A stretch of 64,000 bases of DNA from Pseudomonas taiwanensis DSM 21245 (GTDB taxonomy: Bacteria > Pseudomonadota > Gammaproteobacteria > Pseudomonadales > Pseudomonadaceae): contig NZ_AUEC01000026.1 in NCBI RefSeq assembly GCF_000425785.1, positions 33,631 through 97,630 on the forward strand. Direction: 5' to 3'. Both the position numbers and the translations under genes were made by a program. The notes under the pieces were generated by a model, which made no database searches, was not told the origin of the DNA, and saw only the letters and a list, made by a program, of their open reading frames with translations. Of this stretch, positions 55,516-64,000 are shown piece after piece; within the stretch, counting starts at the first letter, position 1; each line of letters opens with the position of its first letter.

Positions 55516-56613
55516 TCATGCTGCTGGCGGCACAGGTTGCTCCGGCACCTGCAACGCCACCCACTGCCAGAAAAGCACATAGGCAACGCCGAGGATGACT
55601 GGGCCTATGAACAAACCGATGATGCCCTTGACCACCATGCCGCCCAAGGCTCCGATCAACACCACCGGCATCGGCACGTCCACCCCGCGCCCCAGCAGCA
55701 GCGGTTTGAGCACGTTGTCGGCAAGCCCCGCGACGAAGGTGTAGACGGCAAAGACAATGGTCGCAGCGGTGAAACCCTCGACATTGAATACGTAGATGAT
55801 CACCGGAACGGTCACCAGGGTCGCTGGCGCCTGGGCGATCCCCAGCATCAACACAACGATCGCCAACATGCCCGCCCCCGGCACGCCCTTGACCACGAAA
55901 CCGACGCCAATCAGCAGCATCTGGATAAAGGCGATGCCAATCACGCCCTGGGCGACCGCCCGTATCGTCGCGGTGCACAGTTTGGCCAACGGCTTGCCGC
56001 GCTCTTCGCCGGATACCCGCATGGCGATGCGCTGTGCTGCAATCTCGCCACGCTCGCCGAAGGCCATGATCACACCCGAGATGATCACGGCACCGATGAA
56101 CAACAGGAACGCCCCGCCCGCACTCGCCGCGGCGCCCAGCATGCTCAGCCCTACGCCTTTGAGATGTGGCATCAGGTTGTTCATCACCGGGGCCAGGCTT
56201 TCGGAAGCCGACTGCCAGAAGGCATACAGCCGAGGGCCGATGAGGGGCCAGCCTGCCACTAATTCCGGTGGCGCAGGCACACTCCAACCGCCCTCCTTGA
56301 GCAGCGCCACCAGGCTATGAACGGACTCGCCAATGGAAACCACCACCAGATAGATCGGGACCAACAACACCACCAGCACGAGCAAGACCACGAGCGTTGC
56401 GACATACCCGTTTTTCAGACCGATACGGCGCTTGATCCGGCTATAAAGCGGATACAAGGTGACCGCCAGGATCACCGCCCAGAGCATTAGCTCCAGAAAC
56501 GGCTCGAACACCTGAAAGGCAAAGATCACCAGGGCCGCCACCAGCCCGGCCTTGATCAGCACGTCGAGCAGCCCTCGCGACAGGGCGCTGTCCAGCTTGA
56601 AACCCGACTGCAT
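55516..56613 (-). CDS. AI-2E family transporter (PerM-like)
   Basis: A 365-residue inner-membrane protein with about eight helices in the PerM/TqsA arrangement. A pair of N-terminal helices (LDVLIKAGLVAALVIFAFQV) and a soluble stretch (about 115-170) precede a four- to five-helix block with the conserved PVVLIGALGGMVVKGIIGLF. Family members export signals, polyamines or ions (Na+/H+) depending on the member. The start follows AGGAGG. It heads the operon with the tripartite efflux genes, 12 bases upstream of the outer-membrane factor, which is an unusual grouping. The substrate is unknown. Confidence 0.88.
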   Translation of the reverse strand: MQSGFKLDSALSRGLLDVLIKAGLVAALVIFAFQVFEPFLELMLWAVILAVTLYPLYSRIKRRIGLKNGYVATLVVLLVLVVLLVPIYLVVVSIGESVHSLVALLKEGGWSVPAPPELVAGWPLIGPRLYAFWQSASESLAPVMNNLMPHLKGVGLSMLGAAASAGGAFLLFIGAVIISGVIMAFGERGEIAAQRIAMRVSGEERGKPLAKLCTATIRAVAQGVIGIAFIQMLLIGVGFVVKGVPGAGMLAIVVLMLGIAQAPATLVTVPVIIYVFNVEGFTAATIVFAVYTFVAGLADNVLKPLLLGRGVDVPMPVVLIGALGGMVVKGIIGLFIGPVILGVAYVLFWQWVALQVPEQPVPPAA

Positions 56614-56695
56614 GGTTCACCTCCTGGCCGCATTCAGCGGATGAACGATCAGTGCGCCCCATGGCGCGTGTCTGTGCCGCGAAGCTTCAGGGCGC

Positions 56696-58417
56696 TCAGC
56701 GAGCACCTGGAAAATCACCCTTGCCGTGCTGCTGATCCAGCAGCCTGCGTGCCTCTTGCCGTTGGTATCGCTGAACCCAGGCCGACGCCTGCTCTTCGCT
56801 GTACCCCAACGCGATAAGGGCCCGGCGCGCCATCTCCAGGCTGGAATGGAAGGTCTCGCGCACTGGATCGACGCCCATGGCAAGCAGCCGCAGCGCCTCC
56901 TGGCTGTCACGCGCAGCGGCGATCACTGGGGTCTGTGGATAAAGATGCGCCAGCACATCGGCAGCCTTGAGGTTGGCCTGCGGGTCGTCGGTAGCGACGA
57001 TCACCAGCTTGGCCTGGTCGACCCTGGCCGCCCGCAGGATCTCCGAGCGAGACGGGTCGCCAAAGAACACTAGTGGGCCATCCGGCTCGCTGCTGCGGCT
57101 TACTGACTCGATCGAAGTGTCCAGCGCCACCAGGCGCACGCCCTCGCCATGCAGCATGCGCACGATGGCACCGCCCATGCGCCCGAGGCCGGCCACCACT
57201 ACCTGGGGTGTTTCGTCGACTTCCGGCAGGGCCGCAGCGGCTGCGGCCACCGTCGCGTCATCGCGCAACTGGCGGGCCAGGGCCATCATCACCAGCGGCA
57301 CCACGGCCATCGACAGGGTGATGGCGAGCACCAGCAGGTCGTGTACCTGCTGCTCCAGCACTCGATGCTCCAACGCCAGCTTGAACACCACGAAGGCGAA
57401 CTCACCGCCCGAGGCCAGCACCACCGCCAGGCACAGTGCCTGGGCCCGCTCCAGGCCGCCCGCGGTGCGTCCAAGCATGAACAGCAGCGGTAACTTGACC
57501 CCCACCAGCAACACGGTGAGCCCCAACACTTGCACCGGCATGCTCAGCAGCAGGCGCAAGTCGGCGGTCATCCCCACGCCGACGAAGAACAGCCCCAACA
57601 GCAGCCCCTTGAGTGGCTCGACCTGGGACTCCAACTCATGGCGAAACGGCGAATCGGCCATCACCACACCCGCGAGGAAAGCGCCCAAGGCCATGGAAAC
57701 CCCGACATGCTCCATTACCCAGGCGGTGCCCAGCACCACCAGCAATGCCGTAGCGGTCGACAGTTCATGCAGCCCCGAGCCGACGGTCCAGCGGAATACC
57801 GGTTGCAGCAGGTAGCGACCCGTCACGATCACCAAACCAACGCCCAATGCCACCGCCAACAATGGCCAACTACCCTCCTCCGGCGGACTGATACCGGTAC
57901 CAAGCAGGGGTACCACGGCGATCAGCGGAATGGCCGCGATGTCCTGGAACAACAGGATACTCACAGCCAGTCGCCCTTGCGGCTTACCCAGTTCCCGGCG
58001 CTCTGCCAGCACCTGCAAACCGAAGGCGGTGGACGACAGCGCCAGGCCCAGGCCCAACACAATCGCCGCCGCCCTCGGCTGGCCGAACACCAGGTACGCC
58101 AGCAACCCCAGCACCACGGCGGTCAGCGCCACCTGCAGCGAGCCGACGCCGAACAGCGACCGGCGCATGGTCCACAGGCGGCGCGGCGAAAGCTCCAGGC
58201 CAATCACGAACAACAGCATCACCACGCCCATTTCGGAGAGGCGGGAAACGTTCTCGGGATGGTTGATCAAGCCCAACATGGATGGGCCGATGAGGATACC
58301 GGCCAGCAGATAGCCCGGTACCGCCCCCAGTTTCAGACGCTGCGCCAGTGGCACCAACAGCACCACGGCCAGCAAGAAGACCACTGTCGCCTGTAGCAGA
58401 CTGCCGTCGTGTGGCAT
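56696..58417 (-). CDS. CPA2-family cation:proton antiporter with TrkA-N domain
   Basis: A 573-residue K+/H+ or Na+/H+ antiporter of the KefB/KefC/YbaL type. The membrane domain (about 1-390) begins VVFLLAVVLLVPLAQRLKLG and has the conserved LALSSTAFGLQVLAERRELG segment. The C-terminal RCK/TrkA-N domain has VVAGLGRMGGAIVRMLHGEG, then VFFGDPSRSEILRAARVDQA. No glutathione-specific ancillary gene (KefF/KefG) is beside it, so the regulatory ligand is open. It lies between the AI-2E and ppk2 genes and is monocistronic. Confidence 0.92.
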   Translation of the reverse strand: MPHDGSLLQATVVFLLAVVLLVPLAQRLKLGAVPGYLLAGILIGPSMLGLINHPENVSRLSEMGVVMLLFVIGLELSPRRLWTMRRSLFGVGSLQVALTAVVLGLLAYLVFGQPRAAAIVLGLGLALSSTAFGLQVLAERRELGKPQGRLAVSILLFQDIAAIPLIAVVPLLGTGISPPEEGSWPLLAVALGVGLVIVTGRYLLQPVFRWTVGSGLHELSTATALLVVLGTAWVMEHVGVSMALGAFLAGVVMADSPFRHELESQVEPLKGLLLGLFFVGVGMTADLRLLLSMPVQVLGLTVLLVGVKLPLLFMLGRTAGGLERAQALCLAVVLASGGEFAFVVFKLALEHRVLEQQVHDLLVLAITLSMAVVPLVMMALARQLRDDATVAAAAAALPEVDETPQVVVAGLGRMGGAIVRMLHGEGVRLVALDTSIESVSRSSEPDGPLVFFGDPSRSEILRAARVDQAKLVIVATDDPQANLKAADVLAHLYPQTPVIAAARDSQEALRLLAMGVDPVRETFHSSLEMARRALIALGYSEEQASAWVQRYQRQEARRLLDQQHGKGDFPGAR

Positions 58418-58516
58418 GGCCGCTTATCCCCTGGCTTTGTCGGAAGCGAACCCCGACTGTCGATACGGACCCTCTTGCCAACGCCGACTGCCAACTGACG
58501 GGCTGTTTCACACGTG

Positions 58517-59335
58517 TCAAAACCGTTCCGGCACCACCTTGAAGGGGTAGTCCACGGACTTGTACTTGCCGATCTTGCCGCGCTTGGGCAGCTTGACGAT
58601 CTCTTCGCGGGTCACGTCCTTGTACTCGATGCGCGACAGCAGGTGGCTGATGATATTGAGCCGCGCGCGCCGCTTGTCATTGGAGTGCGCCATGAACCAG
58701 GGCGCCCAGGATGAGTCCGAGGCGGCGAACATTTCGTCACGGGCATGGGTGTAGTCGTCCCAACGTGAATAGGACTTCAGGTCCATCGGCGACAGCTTCC
58801 ACAGTTTGCGCCCATCGTTGATGCGGTCCTGCAGCCGTCGGGTCTGCTCCTCTGCACTGACTTCAAGCCAGTACTTGATCAGAATGATCCCAGACTCGAC
58901 CATCATCTTCTCGAACAGCGGCACCACGGTGAGGAACTTGTTGGCTTGCTCCTCGGTGCAGAACCCCATCACCCGCTCGACCCCGGCGCGGTTGTACCAG
59001 CTGCGGTCGAAGATCACCACCTCGCCAGCGGCAGGCAGGTGGCCCAGGTAGCGTTGCACGTACATCTGGGTCTTTTCCCGCTCGGTGGGTGCCGGTAACG
59101 CAACCACCCGAAAGACTCGTGGACTGACCCGCTCGGTGATGGCCTTGATGGTCCCGCCCTTGCCCGCGCCATCACGGCCTTCGAAAACGATGCATACCTT
59201 AAGGCCCTTGGCCACGACCCATTCCTGAAGCTTGACCAGTTCGACGTGCAGGGACTTGAGCGCTTTCTCATAGTCCTTGCCGCTGAGCTTTTCGTCGGAT
59301 GACTGGGTGGCTTTCTTTTTGGCCGACTTGGACAT
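58517..59335 (-). CDS. ppk2: Polyphosphate kinase 2
   Basis: Transfers phosphate between polyphosphate and nucleotides (class I, usually ADP or GDP). The 272-residue protein has Walker A EGRDGAGKGGTIKAI and Walker B FDRSWYNRAGVERVMGF. The lid module carries the basic residues after SAEEQTRRLQDRINDGRKLW. The start MSKSAKKK follows GGGAG. It is monocistronic. The PPK2 call is firm; the nucleotide preference is inferred from length and motifs. Confidence 0.94.
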   Translation of the reverse strand: MSKSAKKKATQSSDEKLSGKDYEKALKSLHVELVKLQEWVVAKGLKVCIVFEGRDGAGKGGTIKAITERVSPRVFRVVALPAPTEREKTQMYVQRYLGHLPAAGEVVIFDRSWYNRAGVERVMGFCTEEQANKFLTVVPLFEKMMVESGIILIKYWLEVSAEEQTRRLQDRINDGRKLWKLSPMDLKSYSRWDDYTHARDEMFAASDSSWAPWFMAHSNDKRRARLNIISHLLSRIEYKDVTREEIVKLPKRGKIGKYKSVDYPFKVVPERF

Positions 59336-59440
59336 GGCCTGCTCCCGGAGGCGAATGATGACTGAGTATGGTCGATTAATGGGGGTTTGCTGGATGGCTC
59401 GCGGGGCTCGCTGCTGCCCCGCAAGCGTCGCACCGCTGCT

Positions 59441-60061
59441 TTACTTGGCCAGCTTGTTGTAACTGGTCATCAGGTTGCGGTAGTCGGGGATGTGGTTGGA
59501 GAACAGCGTTCCCAGCCCTTCGATGTCGTTGCGCCAGTCGCGGTGCAACTCGCAGGCCACGCCGAACCAGGTCATCAGCTGTGCCCCGGCCGCTTCCATG
59601 CGGCGCCAGGCCGAGTCGCGGGTGAGTTCGTTGAAAGTGCCGGAGGCGTCGGTGACGACGAACACCTCGAAGCCTTCTTCCAGTGCCGACAGCGCCGGGA
59701 AGGCCACGCACACCTCAGTGACCACGCCGGCGATGATCAGTTGTTTCTTGCCGGTCGCTTTCACCGCCTTGACGAAGTCTTCGTTGTCCCAGGCGTTGAT
59801 GTTGCCGGGACGGGCGATGTACGGGGCGTCGGGGAACTGCGCCTTGAGCTCGGGCACCAGCGGGCCATTGGGGCCGGTTTCGAAACTGGTGGTGAGGATG
59901 GTGGGCAGCTTGAAGTACTTGGCCAGGTCCGACAGGGCCAGCACGTTGTTCTTGAAACGGTCGGGGTCGATATCCCGTACCAGCGAGAGCAGGCCGGCCT
60001 GGTGGTCGACCAGCAGTACCGCGGCATCGTTCTTGTCCAGGCGCTTGTATTGGAACGTCAT
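59441..60061 (-). CDS. YcaC-type cysteine hydrolase (isochorismatase fold)
   Basis: A 206-residue hydrolase of the isochorismatase superfamily, YcaC branch. The Asp of the triad is in AAVLLVDHQAGLLSLV, the Lys in TGKKQLIIAGVVTE and the catalytic Cys in GVVTEVCVAFPALSALEEGF. YcaC proteins form octamers with an unknown natural substrate. The start MTFQYKRL at 60061 is chosen because the upstream extension runs across the promoter region. It is divergent from the NTF2-like gene, 242 bases away. Confidence 0.9.
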   Translation of the reverse strand: MTFQYKRLDKNDAAVLLVDHQAGLLSLVRDIDPDRFKNNVLALSDLAKYFKLPTILTTSFETGPNGPLVPELKAQFPDAPYIARPGNINAWDNEDFVKAVKATGKKQLIIAGVVTEVCVAFPALSALEEGFEVFVVTDASGTFNELTRDSAWRRMEAAGAQLMTWFGVACELHRDWRNDIEGLGTLFSNHIPDYRNLMTSYNKLAK

Positions 60062-60303
60062 GGCGCAACTCCTTGCTTCTGTGCGTGGGTAATTCAGCGT
60101 AGGCAAGGATGCGCAGACAGGATGACCGCCAGTCGGCAAGGGCTGCGCAGCGCGCTGGTTTCGGCAATACGCCACGGATGGGCATCCTCCCCTGGTCACT
60201 TCACAAATTCCTGAACTAATTATTTCCTGCCAGCGATTTTTCCCGTCAGCGCCCCCCACCAGAATCGCTTCACCACAATCACAAAAACCGTGAGGCCACT
60301 CCC

Positions 60304-60693
60304 GTGGACCAGACACTCCAGGTACGGCAGGCCGCTGCCGACCTCGTCGAAGCCTTCGCCAGCAACGATACCGCCCGCTACTTCGCCTGCTTCAGCGAAG
60401 ACGCCACCTTCCTGTTCCATACCTTGCCGCAGCCGCTGCTTTCTCGTCGCGCCTACGAAGACCTCTGGGCGCAATGGCAAGCCGAAGGGTTCGCCGTGCT
60501 GGCATGCCGGTCGAGCAATGTGCAGGTGAGCCTGCAAGGCGATGTGGCGGTGTTCATGCACGATGTCGCCACGCATATCCGCATGGCCGATCAAGAGCAC
60601 CAACTGGCCGAGCGCGAAACCATCGTGTTCCGTCGCCAGGGCGAACGCTGGCTGGCGTGCCACGAGCACTTGTCGGTCGTCACCGCCGCCTGA
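60304..60693 (+). CDS. NTF2-like (SnoaL/SgcJ-EcaC family) protein
   Basis: A 129-residue cone-shaped NTF2-fold protein. It opens VRQAAADLVEAFASNDTARY, then FACFSEDATFLFHTLPQPLL, with a His-rich cavity end (WLACHEHLSVV). The family acts as small hydrolases, isomerases or binding proteins. The start is GTG at 60304 behind GAGG. It is 96 bases upstream of the NCS1 permease gene, so it may be the first gene of a small operon for a transported ring compound (inference). Confidence 0.82.
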   Translation: MDQTLQVRQAAADLVEAFASNDTARYFACFSEDATFLFHTLPQPLLSRRAYEDLWAQWQAEGFAVLACRSSNVQVSLQGDVAVFMHDVATHIRMADQEHQLAERETIVFRRQGERWLACHEHLSVVTAA

Positions 60694-60789
60694 CCTACAC
60701 CTTTTACGCGGCCTTGCCGCTCTGCCATCGCACCCACAAGAGGGTCCGCGCACCGCGCCGACCTACAACAACCGCGCTGGAGCATCATC

Positions 60790-62289
60790 ATGAGCCACTC
60801 GACCGGTATCGAGACCAATGGCGTCGAACAGATCCCCGACGATCAACGCGACGCTTCCCCACTGGACCTGTTCCGCCTGATCTTCGGCGGCGCCAACACA
60901 TTCGCCACGGCGGTACTGGGCAGCTTCCCGGTGCTGTTCGGGCTGTCGTTTCAGGCCGGGGTCTGGGCCATTGTGCTGGGCGTCGGTGTCGGTTCGCTGA
61001 TCCTTGCGCCAATGGGCCTGTTCGGTGCACTCAACGGCACCAACAACGCAGTGTCCTCGGGCGCGCACTTCGGCGTGCATGGACGAATCGTCGGGTCGTT
61101 CCTCTCACTGCTCACGGCAGTGGCGTTCTTCTCGCTGTCGGTCTGGAGTTCGGGCGACGCCCTGGTAGGTGGTGCCAAGCGCCTGGCCGGGCTGCCGGAA
61201 ACCGACCTCACCCTGGGCCTGGCCTACGGTCTGTTCGCCGTGCTGGTGCTGGTAGTGTGCATCTTCGGCTTCCGCTTCATGCTGTGGGTCAACAAGATTG
61301 CCGTGTGGGCGTCGAGCCTGCTGTTCCTGCTGGGCATCTTCGCCTTTGCCGGGCCTTTCGACGCGGACTTTGCCGGTAGCGTGAACCTCGGCCAGCCTGG
61401 CTTCTGGGCAGCGTTCGTCGGTGCAGCGATCCTGGCCATGAGCAACCCGGTGTCGTTCGGCGCCTTCCTTGGCGACTGGTCGCGCTACATCCCGCGGGAA
61501 ACGCCAAAGGCACGCATCATGCTGGCGGTCATCGCCGCCCAGGTCGCAACGCTGATCCCGTTCCTGTTCGGCCTGTGCACCGCCACCCTGGTGGCCAGCC
61601 AGGCGCCCGACTACATCGCCGCCAACAACTACGTCGGCGGCCTGCTGGCGATTTCGCCTAGCTGGTTCTTCCTGCCGGTATGCCTGATCGCGGTGATCGG
61701 CGGCATGTCGACCGGCACCACCGCGCTGTACGGCACCGGCCTGGACATGTCCAGCGTGTTCCCACGCCTGCTCAGCCGCGCCGGGGCGACCCTGCTGATC
61801 GGCGTAGCCGCGATCGCCTTCATCTTCATCGGTCGCTTCACCTTCAACCTGGTGCAGAGCGTGTCGACCTTCGCCGTGCTGATCATCACCTGTACCAGCC
61901 CTTGGATGGTGATCATGATCCTTGGCCTGATCACCCGCCGTGGCTTCTACCACGCCGACGACCTGCAAGTGTTCACCCGCGGCCAGCGCGGCGGTCACTA
62001 CTGGTTCCTGCACGGCTGGAACTGGCGAGGCATGGGCGCATGGATCCCGAGTGCGGCGGTGGGCCTGTGCTTCGTGAACCTGCCTGGGCAATTCGTCGGC
62101 CCGCTGGGCGACCTGGCTGGCGGCATCGACCTGAGCTTGCCGGTGACCCTCGGGCTGGCCGGAGTGCTGTACCTCATTCTGCTCAACGTGTTCCCTGAAC
62201 CTGCAGGCGTGTATGGCCCCAATGGCCCTCGCTGGGTGCCCAGCAAACGCACCCCGCACCTGCCCGTAACCACTGCCGAAATGGCCTGA
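60790..62289 (+). CDS. NCS1-family permease (cytosine/purine type)
   Basis: A 499-residue NCS1 transporter with about 12 membrane spans. It has SPLDLFRLIFGGANTFATAV, then GALNGTNNAVSSGAHFGVHG and SNPVSFGAFLGDWSRYIPRE, all diagnostic. It is usually annotated as a cytosine or purine permease, but related ones import hydantoins, thiamine or pyridoxine precursors. It is 13 bases before the aldehyde dehydrogenase gene and in one operon with it. No cytosine deaminase is adjacent, so the substrate may not be cytosine. Confidence 0.9.
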   Translation: MSHSTGIETNGVEQIPDDQRDASPLDLFRLIFGGANTFATAVLGSFPVLFGLSFQAGVWAIVLGVGVGSLILAPMGLFGALNGTNNAVSSGAHFGVHGRIVGSFLSLLTAVAFFSLSVWSSGDALVGGAKRLAGLPETDLTLGLAYGLFAVLVLVVCIFGFRFMLWVNKIAVWASSLLFLLGIFAFAGPFDADFAGSVNLGQPGFWAAFVGAAILAMSNPVSFGAFLGDWSRYIPRETPKARIMLAVIAAQVATLIPFLFGLCTATLVASQAPDYIAANNYVGGLLAISPSWFFLPVCLIAVIGGMSTGTTALYGTGLDMSSVFPRLLSRAGATLLIGVAAIAFIFIGRFTFNLVQSVSTFAVLIITCTSPWMVIMILGLITRRGFYHADDLQVFTRGQRGGHYWFLHGWNWRGMGAWIPSAAVGLCFVNLPGQFVGPLGDLAGGIDLSLPVTLGLAGVLYLILLNVFPEPAGVYGPNGPRWVPSKRTPHLPVTTAEMA

Positions 62290-62302
62290 CCGGAGTCCGA
62301 CC

Positions 62303-63733
62303 ATGACCCATTCCCACTACATCGCTGGCCGCTGGGTCGAAGGCCAGGGCAGCGATTGCATCACCGTCAACGACCCGTCGCTCGGCCAGCCGTTCGCCGA
62401 GCTGAGGGCCGCCAGCGTGGCCCAGGTCGACCAGGCGGTCGCCGCCGCCCGCCAGGCACTGACCACCTGGAAAGCCGTCAGCGCCGCCGCACGCGCGGCG
62501 TTCCTGCGCGGCTTTGCCGAGCAGCTTGGGCAACGCCGTGAAGAGCTGATCGGCTTGCAGATGCGCAATAACGGCAAGCCACGCCACGAGGCCGAAATTG
62601 ACCTGGACGACGCCGTGGCCACCTTTGCCTACTACGCCGACCTCGCCGAACAGCTGCCGGCAAAGAACCGCGACGTGCCACTGGCCGCGCCCGGCTTCAC
62701 CGCCCGCACGCGGCTGGAGCCGGTGGGCGTGGTGGGCCTGATCGTACCGTGGAACTTCCCATTGGTGACCAGCGCCTGGAAGCTCGCCCCAGCCCTAGCG
62801 GCCGGCTGCACCGTGGTGCTCAAGCCATCGGAAGTGACCCCGCTTATCGAACAGGCCTACGGCCAGATCGCCGACACCCTGGGCCTGCCTGCAGGGGTGC
62901 TGAACATCGTCAACGGCAAGGCTGAAACCGGCGCTGCCCTGAGCGGCCACAATGGCCTGGACAAACTGTCGTTCACCGGCAGCAACAGTGTTGGCAGCCA
63001 GGTGATGCGCAGCGCTTCGGCCCAGTGCCGGCCGGTGACGCTGGAGCTGGGTGGTAAATCGGCCATCGTGGTGTTCGATGATTGCGATGTCGACCAGGCG
63101 GTCGATTGGATCGTCGCGGGTATCACCTGGAATGCCGGGCAGATGTGCTCTGCCACCTCACGACTGCTGGTGCAGGACGGCATCGCCGATGCATTGCTGC
63201 CGCGCCTGCAGCAAGCCTTGGACAAGCTGCGGGTTGGCAATCCGCTGATTGAGGAAGTGGACATGGGGCCGCTGACTAGCCAGGCGCAATGGCTGAAAGT
63301 GGCCAGTTACTTCGCCACGGCGCGTGAAGAGGGCTTGCAGTGCCTGGCCGGTGGCAAGGCGCTGGACCGTGACGGTTGGTTCGTCAGCCCCACGCTGTAT
63401 GCCGAGGTGCCGAAGGACAGCCGCCTGTGGACGGAAGAAATCTTCGGGCCGGTGCTCTGTGTTCGTCGCTTCTCGACCGAAGCGCAGGCGATTGCCGAAG
63501 CCAATGACAGCCGCTTTGGCCTGGTCGCTACCGTCTGCTCCGCCGACCTTGAGCGCGCCGAGCGTGTGGCCGATGCGCTGGAGGTCGGGCACGTGTGGAT
63601 CAACTCGGTGCAGGCGGTGTTCGTCGAAACGTCGTGGGGCGGGACCAAGGGCAGCGGCATCGGGCGCGAGCTCGGGCCTTGGGGGTTGTCGGGGTATCTG
63701 TCGGTCAAGCATGTGACGCGCTGCTTGGGTTAA
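62303..63733 (+). CDS. Aldehyde dehydrogenase (betaine-aldehyde type)
   Basis: A 476-residue NAD(P)+-dependent aldehyde oxidiser. Conserved blocks are PVGVVGLIVPWNFPL, TLELGGKSAIVVFDDCD (the Glu general base) and AGITWNAGQMCSATSRLLV (catalytic Cys). EIFGPVLCVRRFSTEAQAIA follows, and the C-terminal ETSWGGTKGSGIGRELGPWG is typical of the BADH/aminoaldehyde group. The start follows CGGAG. It is the last gene of the NTF2-NCS1 group, suggesting oxidation of an aldehyde released from an imported amine or N-heterocycle (inference). Confidence 0.93.
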   Translation: MTHSHYIAGRWVEGQGSDCITVNDPSLGQPFAELRAASVAQVDQAVAAARQALTTWKAVSAAARAAFLRGFAEQLGQRREELIGLQMRNNGKPRHEAEIDLDDAVATFAYYADLAEQLPAKNRDVPLAAPGFTARTRLEPVGVVGLIVPWNFPLVTSAWKLAPALAAGCTVVLKPSEVTPLIEQAYGQIADTLGLPAGVLNIVNGKAETGAALSGHNGLDKLSFTGSNSVGSQVMRSASAQCRPVTLELGGKSAIVVFDDCDVDQAVDWIVAGITWNAGQMCSATSRLLVQDGIADALLPRLQQALDKLRVGNPLIEEVDMGPLTSQAQWLKVASYFATAREEGLQCLAGGKALDRDGWFVSPTLYAEVPKDSRLWTEEIFGPVLCVRRFSTEAQAIAEANDSRFGLVATVCSADLERAERVADALEVGHVWINSVQAVFVETSWGGTKGSGIGRELGPWGLSGYLSVKHVTRCLG

Positions 63734-63775
63734 GGGCAATACGGGGGCTAGCCAGACCAGCTTGGGTGCCTGGGA

Positions 63776-63990
63776 GACCGAGCGCCGCCTGCGCGGCGCA
63801 TCGCGAGCAAGGCTCGCTCCTACGAGTCGCGCGCGTCTTTCACTGCCGTTACTGGCCCGAAACAAACGTAGGCGCGAGCCTTGCTCGCGATGCGCTACGA
63901 GTCGCGCGCGCCCGTCACTGCCGTTACTGGCCCGAAACAAACGTAGGAGCGAGCCTTGCTCGCGATGCGCCGCGCGGGCGGCGCTCGATT
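63776..63990. repeat. REP cluster with 75-base tandem units
   Basis: CGCGAGCAAGGCTCGCTCCT opens the cluster. Two tandem 75-base units follow (63821-63895, 63896-63970), each TACGAGTCGCGCGCG, then CACTGCCGTTACTGGCCCGA and an inverted AGCGAGCCTTGCTCGCGATG. It is the same family as the palindrome at 5276-5490 and ends the window after the aldehyde dehydrogenase gene. Confidence 0.85.
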
Positions 63991-64000
63991 TGCGCCCCCC

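Noticed and set aside
63776..63990. Repeats at the window's end as a CRISPR array
   Set aside because: The units are palindromic REP sequences in direct tandem with no unique spacers and no cas genes.

Overview
The window looks like chromosome from a Pseudomonas of the P. putida group. It has high GC, GC-rich third positions and dense operons. It also carries pseudomonad signatures: the hemA-prfA-prmC-moeB-murI run, lolB-ispE-tRNA-Gln-prs-rplY-pth-ychF, a DUF1302/DUF1329 pair, a PA4642-type protein, and two families of extragenic palindromic (REP) repeats. From memory, the gene order is close to a stretch of the P. putida chromosome. No phage, plasmid, insertion sequence or CRISPR array is visible.

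Layout. 0-5.2 kb: glutathione peroxidase, SlyD-like isomerase, a DUF3565 protein, long-form Pta, an OmpA-like lipoprotein and a metallo-hydrolase. 5.2-5.5 kb: a nested REP palindrome. 5.5-7.9 kb: a sensor-less histidine kinase overlapping a receiver-TPR protein. 8.0-16.4 kb: a MalT-like LuxR regulator, the DUF1329/DUF1302 pair and an acyl-CoA ligase. 16.5-24.5 kb: a hydroxyacid dehydrogenase, rsmC, a Mn-type riboswitch with a GDT1-family exporter, an M48 protease, an HMCES/YedK protein, small cysteine-rich proteins, an acyltransferase and a YajG lipoprotein. This part ends in an unexplained ~760-base gap. 24.5-31.3 kb: mqo, small proteins, hpt, upp, uraA and hemH.

31.3-37.5 kb is the most interesting part and looks like a light-stress island. 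It holds a TIGR01777 epimerase (with hemH downstream), an FAD oxidoreductase, a TudS-DUF1722 tRNA thiouridine desulfidase (RudS type), a CarH/LitR-like MerR regulator that has lost the B12 ligands, a CPD photolyase and an atypical SDR. Both intergenic regions carry TnTACA direct repeats with the same 18-base offset, which are candidate operators for that regulator. Putting ferrochelatase next to this set suggests coordinated disposal of two photosensitisers, protoporphyrin and 4-thiouridine, together with DNA photorepair.

37.5-50 kb is housekeeping: pagL, murI, moeB, prmC, prfA, hemA, a TPR lipoprotein, lolB, ispE, tRNA-Gln, prs, rplY, pth and ychF. A strong sigma-70-type promoter lies inside ispE and should drive tRNA-Gln/prs. 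50-64 kb: a SulP transporter, an AI-2E plus tripartite efflux operon, a CPA2 antiporter, PPK2, a YcaC-like hydrolase, and an NTF2-like/NCS1 permease/aldehyde dehydrogenase group. The window ends in 75-base tandem REP units.

Starts were chosen by ribosome binding site, signal peptide and family length. No database search was possible, so family assignments come from motifs and memory.
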